A stretch of 64,000 nt of DNA from GWE2-40-63 sp050179685 (GTDB lineage: Bacteria > Bacteroidota > Bacteroidia > Bacteroidales > SZUA-534): positions 1-64,000 of the forward strand of contig JBFXEW010000004.1 in the NCBI GenBank assembly GCA_050179685.1, read 5' to 3'. The translations under genes were made by a program, and so were the position numbers. Positions 26,527-33,667 of this stretch are shown in pieces. Each line of letters starts with the position of its first letter. Position 1 is the first letter of the stretch. Below the pieces are notes generated by a model. The model made no database searches. It saw only the letters and a program-made list of their open reading frames with translations, and was not told the origin of the DNA.

Positions 26527-26638
26527 TTTAGAGTTTAGACTTTAGAATTTAGATCCTAGACTCAAGACCCAAGACTCAAGACCCAAGACTCAAGACTCAA
26601 GACATAAGACCAAAGACCCAAGATTTAAGACTTAAGGC
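26527..26638. repeat. 7-bp degenerate tandem array, second locus
   Basis: Sixteen 7-bp units; AGA recurs at 7-bp spacing fifteen times (26530 to 26628). The unit drifts from TTTAGAN on the left to (T/C)CAAGAC on the right. Same consensus and spacing as the array at 24910, on the other side of the 242-aa gene. Confidence 0.8.
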
Positions 26639-26684
26639 TCCGGATGGCTAAGGGGAAGTGAGGTTGGTGGTATACAAAGTTTGC

Positions 26685-27083
26685 GGTGCGCTGCACCTAT
26701 ACAAAATCATTCGATGAAATATTCCTATAAATATTACGGTGTGCTGCACCTGGATGGAATTACCATGGATGATGGTACAAATGTTAGGGTGCGCTGCACC
26801 TATACGAAATTGATCGGTAAACAATATCTACAAAGGTTACGGTGTGATGCACCTGGATGGAATGGTTTGATATTTTATTTGCGTATGTGACTTCGGGCAA
26901 AAAGCCCCTGGGAATGAATAAATGAATAGCAGCAGCGCTGCGGAATATTTATAGCAAGTGAATCGAGAAGGTTATTACGAGGTGCTGCGCACCGGAACAA
27001 TTAATCGGGGAAAAAATTGAAAAGGCAGGCGTCGTTGTATTTGGTATCAATTGGTTCATATAAATATTACGGTGCGCTGCACC
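26685..27083. repeat. Array of six GGTGCGCTGCACC-type palindromes
   Basis: Copies at 26685-26697, 26738-26750, 26788-26800, 26841-26853, 26981-26993 and 27071-27083. The 5-bp arms GGTGC/GCACC are kept exactly in four copies; the second and fourth read GGTGT on the left. The first four lie 50-53 bp apart, and the pair 1-2 with its flanks is repeated as pair 3-4 (~103-bp period). Copies 2 and 6 share a longer left flank, ATAAATATTAC. The spacers resemble each other, so this is not CRISPR-like. Confidence 0.85.
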
Positions 27084-27502
27084 TAGTTCTTTATTTGTCC
27101 ACGAACCCGCCTGAACGGACGGGCAGGTTGTCACAAATTAACACGAATCTGTTGCTGGCTGATGGGGAACCGTGTGTTGGCGCTTAGCTTAAAAATTTTA
27201 TAGTAAAAACTAAGTGCCTGTGTAGACCTTCCTAAAAATGACTGTATCGAAAAACGTTGCTAAACTTGTTGGTATAGTCCAACGCATACCCGGTATTCCC
27301 GCATAAAACAATACTTTAGATTGTGAAGACCCTGTGAAATTGCCTCGGGGGGCTCTTTAAAATCCGATTGAAAACACTGTACTAAAACTACTAATCGACA
27401 GGTAGTTTCATGCTGACTGTGTTTTATCAAACTACCCTTTGATGCAAAGCGTTTGCAAGCAAGACTTTATTGGAGGGTAAGTGTTGGCACCAGTTCATTT
27501 TA
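27084..27502. other. Intergenic region without recognisable gene
   Basis: Non-coding sequence downstream of the AT-rich gene run. It includes an imperfect GC-rich palindrome near 27107-27128 (GCCTGAACGGACGGGCAGG) and GTTGGCACCA at 27483-27492, which recurs inverted at 30695-30704. Nothing else stands out. Confidence 0.5.
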
Positions 27503-27718
27503 CTACCTTTTACTTTCTAGGTATTCATCAAATACTTTATCAACTTGTAATGCAATTTCAACTGTAAGATTATTATATGTTCGTTCATAATTCTTAATGT
27601 CTTCTTTGGTAGTATCCACAATTTCAATAAATTCTTCCGATACAATACCCAAGAATTTTTCTCGAAGAATTTTATCTAAATCATTAAAGGCTAGTTTAAT
27701 TTTTATTTCTAATTCCAT
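27503..27718 (-). CDS. Small hypothetical protein (~71 aa)
   Basis: Unrecognised. The preferred start is the ATG at 27718 (MELEIKIKLAFNDLDKIL), since the extra ten residues from 27748 (MKIILLKTLN) would overlap a stretch of AT-rich spacer. The protein is acidic and helical, without a membrane segment. It is the last gene of a minus-strand run of similar AT-rich genes and may be co-transcribed with them. Confidence 0.5.
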   Translation of the reverse strand: MELEIKIKLAFNDLDKILREKFLGIVSEEFIEIVDTTKEDIKNYERTYNNLTVEIALQVDKVFDEYLESKR

Positions 27719-27773
27719 ATTTAAAGTTTTTAATAAAATTATTTTCAAATAAATACTCTGGTTTTCAAAAAAA

Positions 27774-28115
27774 TCAAGAATGTTTAGAAAAATATTTTAT
27801 ACTTATAATTGAAAGTAACTCTAAAGCAGTAATAATCACTATTGCAATAAATACCCAATTATCCGTAAATGGTGGTTTAAAGAAAAAGGATAAAACAAAT
27901 TTTGAAATTCCGGTTAAAACAATACTTAAAGTTAGAAATATTTTAAAGCCATCATCAATTCTTGATACTGCTATGTAATAAAGTAATGAAAATGAAAGCG
28001 CAATACTTATTTCACTTATCAAAAACTTATCTGACACATAAGACGAAAGAAGTAGAAACAATGCCACATTAAGTATTAAGAAGAACAAGCCTGTGTATAT
28101 TATTGATTTTTTCAT
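27774..28115 (-). CDS. Four-helix membrane protein, unknown
   Basis: 113 aa, nearly all hydrophobic, with four predicted transmembrane helices (~5-27, 34-53, 58-80, 87-108) joined by short loops. No motif recognised. It begins 2 bp after the SPFH-GYF gene stop, so it is almost surely translated from the same message, suggesting a membrane partner for that protein. Confidence 0.65.
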   Translation of the reverse strand: MKKSIIYTGLFFLILNVALFLLLSSYVSDKFLISEISIALSFSLLYYIAVSRIDDGFKIFLTLSIVLTGISKFVLSFFFKPPFTDNWVFIAIVIITALELLSIISIKYFSKHS

Positions 28116-28117
28116 AT

Positions 28118-29230
28118 TTATTTAGGTATTGGAGGAGGAGTTTGATTAAAAAGTAACTTTATTTCTTCTATTTCAATAGCTTTTACCCAGTCCGGCAAAC
28201 CTTCAGTCCAAGCAAGTGTATCTTGCTTTACTAAACCTTCTGATACTAACTTTGGCAAATCAGTATGAAGAAATGGCTGACTATGAACACCATTTACAAC
28301 AAAAAAGAATTTCTTTTGATTTGGAATAGGTGGTGGAGTTGAAGGATTGGTATTTAAATTTGCTCCAGTTAGACTGAATTGATTTCCCATTGCATTCCCC
28401 AGACTTAAACCAGCTCCAAGACCAAGTCCAGCATTAATTATACCACCAGCAGAACCTTCATTTTCGGCAGCTTTTCCCATTACATCGAAACTCCTGTCCA
28501 TTTGGTAAATATCTTTACCAACTGTGTTAACTTTCATTGCAAGTTCCTTAGCTTCCTTTAGTTTAATTAATGAAGTATCATCTTCTGGAATATTTATTGA
28601 CATAAAATAGAAATTGACTATTTCAATACCATATTTTAAGAACTCTTCACTGATGCTATTTTTACATATTTCAGAAAGGTCGTCTAAGTAGGCTGCAATT
28701 TGTAAAATTGAAATTTTATTTTGAACTATTGCTTTTGTTAAAATAGTTGATGCAGAGCTTAATATTTTCCCTTTGAAATACTCAATGATTTCATTAGATG
28801 AAAATGTTTTAATCGTACCAATTATAGTGTGCAAAAAGCTCTTGGGTTCCACTATTTTAAAACCAAACTGACCGAAAGCACGAGCTGGCACAACAATACC
28901 ATACAAAGGGTCTTCTAAATTTATTGGTTTAAGAGTACCCCATTTATTATCTAATTTTGTTACCAAGTTTACATACCAAACTTCGGCAGCAAATGGAGAT
29001 TTATCTCCAAACGGTAAGTTTATTAACTTATTTAACAATGGAATATTTGCACTTTTTAAAGTGTACCTTCCTTCATTGAACTCATCACAAATAACCCCAT
29101 TTTTAACAAAAAAGGCGTTTTGCGAATGGTTTACAATAAGTTGAGCGCCAAGCTTTAGATCTTCCGAGGGAAACTTCCAAACAAATTCAGTTGAGTTTCC
29201 ATTATACTTTATTACTTCAATTAATGACAT
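28118..29230 (-). CDS. SPFH-domain protein with C-terminal GYF_2 domain
   Basis: 370 aa. Residues ~1-250 resemble the bacterial SPFH group that includes Bacillus YdjI (virion-core-like): N-terminal MSLIEVIKYNG and FVWKFPSEDLKLGAQLIVNHSQNAFF, then a helical region ending in alternating charged helices. A glycine-rich linker (~255-280) and a proline-rich spacer (PSTPPPIP) lead to a GYF_2/DUF4339 module (~308-355) with WTEGLPDWVKA, a peptide-binding fold. There is a second PPPIPK tail at the C-terminus, which could be a ligand for GYF domains. No transmembrane helix. In YdjI-type systems such proteins associate with membrane and zinc-ribbon partners, as the neighbours here suggest. Confidence 0.75.
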   Translation of the reverse strand: MSLIEVIKYNGNSTEFVWKFPSEDLKLGAQLIVNHSQNAFFVKNGVICDEFNEGRYTLKSANIPLLNKLINLPFGDKSPFAAEVWYVNLVTKLDNKWGTLKPINLEDPLYGIVVPARAFGQFGFKIVEPKSFLHTIIGTIKTFSSNEIIEYFKGKILSSASTILTKAIVQNKISILQIAAYLDDLSEICKNSISEEFLKYGIEIVNFYFMSINIPEDDTSLIKLKEAKELAMKVNTVGKDIYQMDRSFDVMGKAAENEGSAGGIINAGLGLGAGLSLGNAMGNQFSLTGANLNTNPSTPPPIPNQKKFFFVVNGVHSQPFLHTDLPKLVSEGLVKQDTLAWTEGLPDWVKAIEIEEIKLLFNQTPPPIPK

Positions 29231-29233
29231 AAT

Positions 29234-29602
29234 TTATTTTATTAACATCCAAAATTCAGATAAAATTAATACCGCAAAATAACTAATTCCTAAATTATTA
29301 CTTATAAACACAGGTTGCTTTCGTATAGCCTTTTTTACAATAACATATATTGTTATAATCAGTAGCAAAAGAAATGGAATTAAAAAAGGATTATTTGAGA
29401 AATATGCATTTTTATTTAATGTCATTAAACCAATAAAGCTTCTGTACATACCAGTAGTTGGAGAAGGTATTCCAGTTAACTTATATAAAATACTTGGAGG
29501 AATTTGTTTTGAAAATGTAAAGTAAACATTCCAACAAATATAAAAGGTGAATGAAAATATTGCTAAAAATGCAATTGTTCTATTGAGTAATTCCCTTATC
29601 AT
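29234..29602 (-). CDS. Small membrane protein, unknown
   Basis: 122 aa with three predicted transmembrane helices (~10-32, ~70-90, ~100-120) and a short extracytoplasmic loop between the first two. No family recognised. It is tightly packed between the zinc-ribbon gene (4 bp) and the SPFH-GYF gene (3 bp), which argues for one operon. AT-rich like its neighbours. Confidence 0.65.
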   Translation of the reverse strand: MIRELLNRTIAFLAIFSFTFYICWNVYFTFSKQIPPSILYKLTGIPSPTTGMYRSFIGLMTLNKNAYFSNNPFLIPFLLLLIITIYVIVKKAIRKQPVFISNNLGISYFAVLILSEFWMLIK

Positions 29603-29606
29603 CAGA

Positions 29607-30440
29607 TTATTCTGCTTTAAATTGCGGCATTATAAATGGGAGCCAACATAATGGAAAACATAATAGCAATAAAACAAAAAATGTAATTACACCACCAAGG
29701 TTTAGTCCCATCATAACTGCCTTTCCATTACCCTGTTTTTTGTTAATATATACTTTCTGCATTTCTTCAGCTTCTTGATGATACTTTCTTTTGTACTTTT
29801 CAATTATTGCCATTATTTCATCATCTTCATTAGAAAATCTTGAAAGTTTATTGTATGCCATTTTAGCCTTACCTGACCAAGCAGGATGGAGAGATTTATT
29901 TACGTGAGCTTGTAGCCCACCTTCGAAAACATTAGTGTTACTTGTTGCATCAGCATTATTGTCACAAAAATAAAAAAACTCTAAAAGGTTTTCTTTATCA
30001 TTAGGCATACTAAAGGTTGATATTACTGATGCTTTCTTAGTAGCATAGTTTATAGCAACCATACCTCCTTTTACTCCCCATTTATCAGCGGCTTCTTCTG
30101 TAGCTTGAAGTTTATTTAATCCCTCTAATTGCAGGCTTAATTTTTCTATAAATGAAGCACCTGTTATGCTTGTTTTAGATATTTCAAAGCCACAAAAACT
30201 ACACTTAATTGCTGAATTAGGAATTGAATTACCGCAATTTGGGCAAGTTTGATTTTTTTGCTTATCATCATTTTTGCTTTTGCTTATTTTTTGAAGTTCC
30301 CCTTCGATTACCATTTCTAAAACATCAATATCCTGTCCAAGTTCAATGGCTTTTTTGTGTAGTATTTCTCTTTCTTTTTCAGATAAATCTCCATCTTGGA
30401 GGGCATAATCCAATAATTTTTGTAAATCAGGATGCAGCAT
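29607..30440 (-). CDS. TerB-like/zinc-ribbon membrane protein
   Basis: 277 aa. Residues ~1-50 (LLDYALQDGDLSEKEREIL) resemble a TerB-type or short helical 'tellurite-like' domain. A zinc ribbon CPNCGNSIPNSAIKCSFCG follows (~67-85). The middle (~95-240) is a mixed helical domain without recognised motifs. A single transmembrane helix (~248-270) anchors the C-terminus. The combination of TerB-like start, zinc ribbon and C-terminal anchor next to an SPFH protein suggests a membrane-associated complex. The function is unknown. Confidence 0.65.
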   Translation of the reverse strand: MLHPDLQKLLDYALQDGDLSEKEREILHKKAIELGQDIDVLEMVIEGELQKISKSKNDDKQKNQTCPNCGNSIPNSAIKCSFCGFEISKTSITGASFIEKLSLQLEGLNKLQATEEAADKWGVKGGMVAINYATKKASVISTFSMPNDKENLLEFFYFCDNNADATSNTNVFEGGLQAHVNKSLHPAWSGKAKMAYNKLSRFSNEDDEIMAIIEKYKRKYHQEAEEMQKVYINKKQGNGKAVMMGLNLGGVITFFVLLLLCFPLCWLPFIMPQFKAE

Positions 30441-30459
30441 GGCTTTTTAGTTTAAGTTA

Positions 30460-30660
30460 TTAATCTTGTTCAATTATTTCATCAATGAATTTATCTAAAA
30501 GCAGCGGGTTTTCTTGAATTCCACAAATGTTTTTAGCAATAAGCAAATCTTTAAATTCCTCAACGTTCTCTAAGAATTCACTATTATTTTCAGATTTGGC
30601 TGTTTTTACCATATCTAAGAATGGTTTTAATTCTTCCTTAAATTTCAATTCTGTTTTCAT
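30460..30660 (-). CDS. Small hypothetical protein (66 aa)
   Basis: The ATG at 30660 (MKTELKFKEELKPFLDM) gives a compact acidic helical protein of 66 aa. An upstream start at 30783 would read through a GC-rich palindrome and make a His/Cys-rich leader of 41 residues that looks spurious. No family recognised. It would be the first gene of the SPFH-containing run. Confidence 0.5.
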   Translation of the reverse strand: MKTELKFKEELKPFLDMVKTAKSENNSEFLENVEEFKDLLIAKNICGIQENPLLLDKFIDEIIEQD

Positions 30661-30730
30661 AATCTTTAAATTTATAATGTGTCGGTGATGTCTTTGGTGC
30701 CAACGATCGGCCATATGGTCAATAAAAGAT

Positions 30731-30815
30731 GGCGGCGCACAATTGTATCCGCCGTTACATAAATTGAGGGAGGCAGAAAACACCTAAATCCTCTGAAACC
30801 CTCATTGGTTATAAC
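30731..30815. repeat. Palindromes between AT-rich genes
   Basis: GGCGG (30731-30735) pairs with CCGCC (30749-30753) around ACAATTGT (30739-30746). Next to it, GTTACATAAATTGAGGG (30754-30770) pairs imperfectly (12 of 17) with CCCTCATTGGTTATAAC (30799-30815). The second arm overlaps the last codons and stop of the metallopeptidase gene. This resembles a recombination-site or cassette boundary but does not match integron attC consensus. Confidence 0.45.
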
Positions 30816-31425
30816 GCTTTGTGTACCCTTGTTTTTTTCGTTCTCCTTTTAGATTAATATTGTTACTTTTTATAAAGTTAAGTCTCATTTTTAAAGAGTC
30901 CGTCATTTTAGTATAGGTGTCATCATTTAATGATTTAATTAGGCAACTTTCCAATTCATTCTTAAAACCATTTTTTAATACGTATGAATCAGCGTATAAT
31001 TCATCCTTATTCTTTTCTTCTTTTGTCCTTTGCTCCATATTGTTATAGTTCAAACCTTTATCTAAACAATCTTGTAGACTTGGGATTTTATCAATTTGGG
31101 GATTTCTGTTAAATATATGACCTAATTCATGTATAATCACAGATGCTTTTTCACCATCAGAAAGTTTGAGCCTATCGCATTCTTTATTATTAAACACAAT
31201 TAAATCTACTTTGCAATTATTAAGAAAAAACTTTTGTGTTATTGCAAAACTTTTCCAGATTATTGAACTTATTAATAATGGATTTTTCAAATTCTTTATA
31301 TTGTCGGAACATAGAAATGCTATTGAATTACAATTATAATCATCATGTTGAATATTATCCGAAAGTTTTTGTTCTACTATTGCGATAGGAGTTAATTGTT
31401 TGTCTGTCTCAAATATAAATCTCAT
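30802..31425 (-). CDS. Zincin metallopeptidase-like protein
   Basis: 207 aa. A zinc-binding helix reads VIIHELGHIFNR (~97-108), with the HExxH motif intact, followed at ~143 by KDELYADSYVLKNG, which could provide the third ligand (Glu) and the conserved Ala-Asp of gluzincins. The N-terminal half is mixed and unrecognised. No signal peptide, so probably cytoplasmic, like ImmA/IrrE-type peptidases. The gene is AT-rich; the start of the preceding gene's stop lies 24 bp away. The peptidase call is good; the substrate is unknown. Confidence 0.7.
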   Translation of the reverse strand: MRFIFETDKQLTPIAIVEQKLSDNIQHDDYNCNSIAFLCSDNIKNLKNPLLISSIIWKSFAITQKFFLNNCKVDLIVFNNKECDRLKLSDGEKASVIIHELGHIFNRNPQIDKIPSLQDCLDKGLNYNNMEQRTKEEKNKDELYADSYVLKNGFKNELESCLIKSLNDDTYTKMTDSLKMRLNFIKSNNINLKGERKKQGYTKRYNQ

Positions 31426-31449
31426 AACCTTTAAGTTATCCGGACATAT

Positions 31450-31644
31450 CTACTTGTAACAAAGTAGTGCAGAAGCCATAAACCTTTCATGCTCATTCAA
31501 GCTTTGAGAATCAATTATTGAATGACTTATACTTATTAGCTCAATACTTTTATCATTTTTTAAAAAATTATGTATGTCTTCTGTCAATAGTTTTATAGCA
31601 TGTTCAGGAGCCAAATGGAATCTGGTAAATTCTTTTACTTTCAT
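31450..31644 (-). CDS. Cse60-like small protein
   Basis: 64 aa. The pattern MKVKEF...HAIKLLTEDIHNFLKN...IELISISHSI...FMASALLCYK resembles small Cse60/DUF2758-type proteins (MKVK-F...E-INKFL...I-DI-YS...SALI-Y) known from Bacillus sporulation regulons but widespread outside spore-formers. It is 24 bp upstream of the metallopeptidase gene, forming a two-gene unit. Function unknown. The family link is by eye and tentative. Confidence 0.5.
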   Translation of the reverse strand: MKVKEFTRFHLAPEHAIKLLTEDIHNFLKNDKSIELISISHSIIDSQSLNEHERFMASALLCYK

Positions 31645-32183
31645 AGTTTCATATTTTTTAAATTTATACTAAATTTTTCAAATGTATCCGTCTATTGCGC
31701 TCCCATATTATAACACAACTACAAGTTACCTCACCCCACTTCTCTTTATCTACCCATATTTGGGGTAATAAACGCAGCTGTTGTTTTTAGCAGTATTGTA
31801 GCTGCTGGTTGTGTTTATGTTTTTACTTATAGCTTACCAAAGCTAGGAAATAATTTATTAAGCCGGGTAAGTTTGCCGTACTTTTTAATGAAAGAATGGA
31901 CCTTACCGGCTGTTGGCTGGCTTTTAAGGTATAAAGCATTGTGCGCGGCACAGCATGTATGGGCACACTTTTATAGGTGTAAAGTAGTACTTAAAGTAAC
32001 AAGGGTTTACAGGACTTTAGCTGAAGGCTGGTTGCGGTGCATGGTAGACAGGTATTCCATGGCAAAATACTGCTTGCATCGCTTTTTCTTCCTTGCTTCA
32101 TTTTCCATGGGTTAAACCCCATGACTACCGAGCTTTAACCCTGGGGTTATTCGATTTATTTGGGGGCTGGTGAGCTAAGGAAC

Positions 32184-32216
32184 AACGCTACGAGGGTTTT
32201 AAACCCTCGTAGCGTT
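32184..32216. repeat. Perfect 16-bp inverted repeat
   Basis: AACGCTACGAGGGTTT (32184-32199) and AAACCCTCGTAGCGTT (32201-32216) are perfectly complementary, separated by one base. No T-run follows on either strand beyond the internal TTTT. It may be a REP-like element or a cruciform. Confidence 0.8.
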
Positions 32217-32313
32217 TACTATATTGTCGCGCTGGAGCTTTTGCTAATCTGAGCCTGCAAACGGTGGGCTGAGGACTGTGAACTGCTCACTAATCCGGGG
32301 CTATTATTATGTC

Positions 32314-32329
32314 ACCCCTTCGGGGTTTT
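32314..32329 (+). terminator. Terminator-like hairpin ACCCC-TTC-GGGGT-TTT
   Basis: Five-bp stem with a TTC loop followed by a short T-run. No plus-strand gene ends nearby, so it may be another dispersed repeat rather than a working terminator. Confidence 0.4.
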
Positions 32330-32371
32330 GATGCTGATTTGCAGTTGTGAACTGCCAACTGAAAGCCGAGC

Positions 32372-32395
32372 ACTGAATCACTGAATCACTGAATC
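32372..32395. repeat. 8-bp tandem repeat ACTGAATC x3
   Basis: Three exact copies at 32372, 32380 and 32388, followed by a partial ACTG. Short array in the same low-complexity tract that precedes the TerC gene 3' end. Confidence 0.85.
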
Positions 32396-32482
32396 ACTGG
32401 AAAGTAGACACCAGACTCTTACTGATTACAATTCACTTATTGCTCATTGGCTGAAGACTGCCTGCTGAGGGCTGTGAACTGT

Positions 32483-33550
32483 TTATTGTTCATTGCTTAT
32501 CGCCGCCACTTCTTTTTTCGGAAAAAGTAAGGATAGCGCCACACTTGCGACTAATACAAAAAGAATAAAGTACAACGAATGTACCGACTTAAATCCAACC
32601 GATTCGAGCCAGGTGTGAGCCAACAATTTTACTCCTACAAAAGTCAGCAGGATTGAAATGCCTATCTTTAGGTAATGGAACATATCGACCACATGAATCA
32701 GCAAAAAGAACAAGCTACGTAAGCCCAGTATGGCGAAGATATTCGAGAAGAAAACCACATAAGGGTCGCGGGTTACTGAAAAAATGGCCGGGATGGAGTC
32801 GGTGGCAAAAATTAAATCGGTAAATTCAACCATCATCAACACAATAAAGAGCGGAGTGATGTATAAAATTCCTTTTTTGCGGATAAAGAATTTGTTTCCC
32901 ACATAACGGGGGAACACCCGAAAGCGCTTCGACAGGAATTTAACCAGTGGGTGGTTCTGCGGTTCTATCTTTTCTTCCTTATTACGATTTACAAACATTT
33001 TAATACCGGCATATACCAGGTAGCCACCAAAAACAAGCAGAATCCATTCGAATTTATGAATCAACGCAGCGCCCACAAAAATAAAGATAAAGCGTAACAC
33101 AATGGCTCCCAGGATGCCCCAGAACAATACGGGTTTATAGCTTTCGGGTTTAACCGAGAAAGCGCTTAGAATCATTATTATTACAAACAGATTATCAATC
33201 GACAGTATCTCCTCAATTAAATAACCCGACAGGTAATCGATAGTCATTGTTTTTCGGTAAAGAGCCAGTGCTTCGGGATATTCAAGTCCTGATAGGTTGA
33301 TGTGCGGCGTGTAGTCTTTTACAATGCGGGCCAGGTGTTCCATGGTTTCAATGCCATGCACCTTTTCGCCATGCAGGTAAATAAAGCCGGCAAAGGCTAT
33401 GGACAAACTTACCCAGGTAATGGTCCAACCGGCGGCTTCTTTAAACGAAACAATATGGCTGTTGCGGCCAACTATCAGCAAGTCGAAGAGTAAAATACTT
33501 ACAATAAATACTAAAAAAATGCCCAAAAAAAGGGTCTCGGTACTAAACAT
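32483..33550 (-). CDS. TerC/Alx family membrane protein
   Basis: 355 aa with about nine transmembrane helices. The two family signatures are present: EEILSIDNLFV (~113-123) and the EFTDLIFATDSIPA segment (~242-255), whose acidic residues lie within membrane helices. TerC/Alx members export Mn2+ or assist metalation of exported proteins. I looked upstream for a yybP-ykoY Mn2+ riboswitch and saw no support for one. The gene stands alone, with the YjjG-type gene 117 bp upstream in the same orientation. Confidence 0.9.
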   Translation of the reverse strand: MFSTETLFLGIFLVFIVSILLFDLLIVGRNSHIVSFKEAAGWTITWVSLSIAFAGFIYLHGEKVHGIETMEHLARIVKDYTPHINLSGLEYPEALALYRKTMTIDYLSGYLIEEILSIDNLFVIIMILSAFSVKPESYKPVLFWGILGAIVLRFIFIFVGAALIHKFEWILLVFGGYLVYAGIKMFVNRNKEEKIEPQNHPLVKFLSKRFRVFPRYVGNKFFIRKKGILYITPLFIVLMMVEFTDLIFATDSIPAIFSVTRDPYVVFFSNIFAILGLRSLFFLLIHVVDMFHYLKIGISILLTFVGVKLLAHTWLESVGFKSVHSLYFILFVLVASVALSLLFPKKEVAAISNEQ

Positions 33551-33667
33551 AGCAGGTACTTAAAAATTTGCACAAAGATATAAATTATTACTTCGTTTGG
33601 GCGACTTTCGTTTGGCTTGTGAAGAAAAATATGCTGATTGAAAAATACGCTGCAAGCTTGATTCCTA

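Larger units (their letters stand above)
31645..32482. other. Non-coding region, 838 bp
   Basis: No convincing gene; the 80-codon open frame at 31873-32115 on the plus strand has an odd composition and no resemblance to known proteins. The right half holds a perfect 16-bp inverted repeat (32184-32216), a TTCGGGG-type hairpin (32314-32329), an 8-bp tandem repeat (32372-32395) and three copies of the word TGTGAACTG (32277, 32346, 32473). Confidence 0.6.

Noticed and set aside
26685..27083. CRISPR array
   Set aside because: Repeats are only 13 bp, spacers are related to each other and vary in length, and no cas gene is present.
30731..30815. Integron attC site
   Set aside because: The motifs do not fit RYYYAAC/GTTRRRY, and no integrase is visible; kept only as an unexplained palindrome.
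31873..32115. 80-codon gene on the plus strand
   Set aside because: Composition (many Trp, Cys, His) and lack of any recognised feature suggest a chance frame in a non-coding region.
32483..33667. Mn2+ riboswitch (yybP-ykoY) upstream of the TerC gene
   Set aside because: The 117-bp gap shows no GC-rich paired helices or conserved loop sequences of that class.
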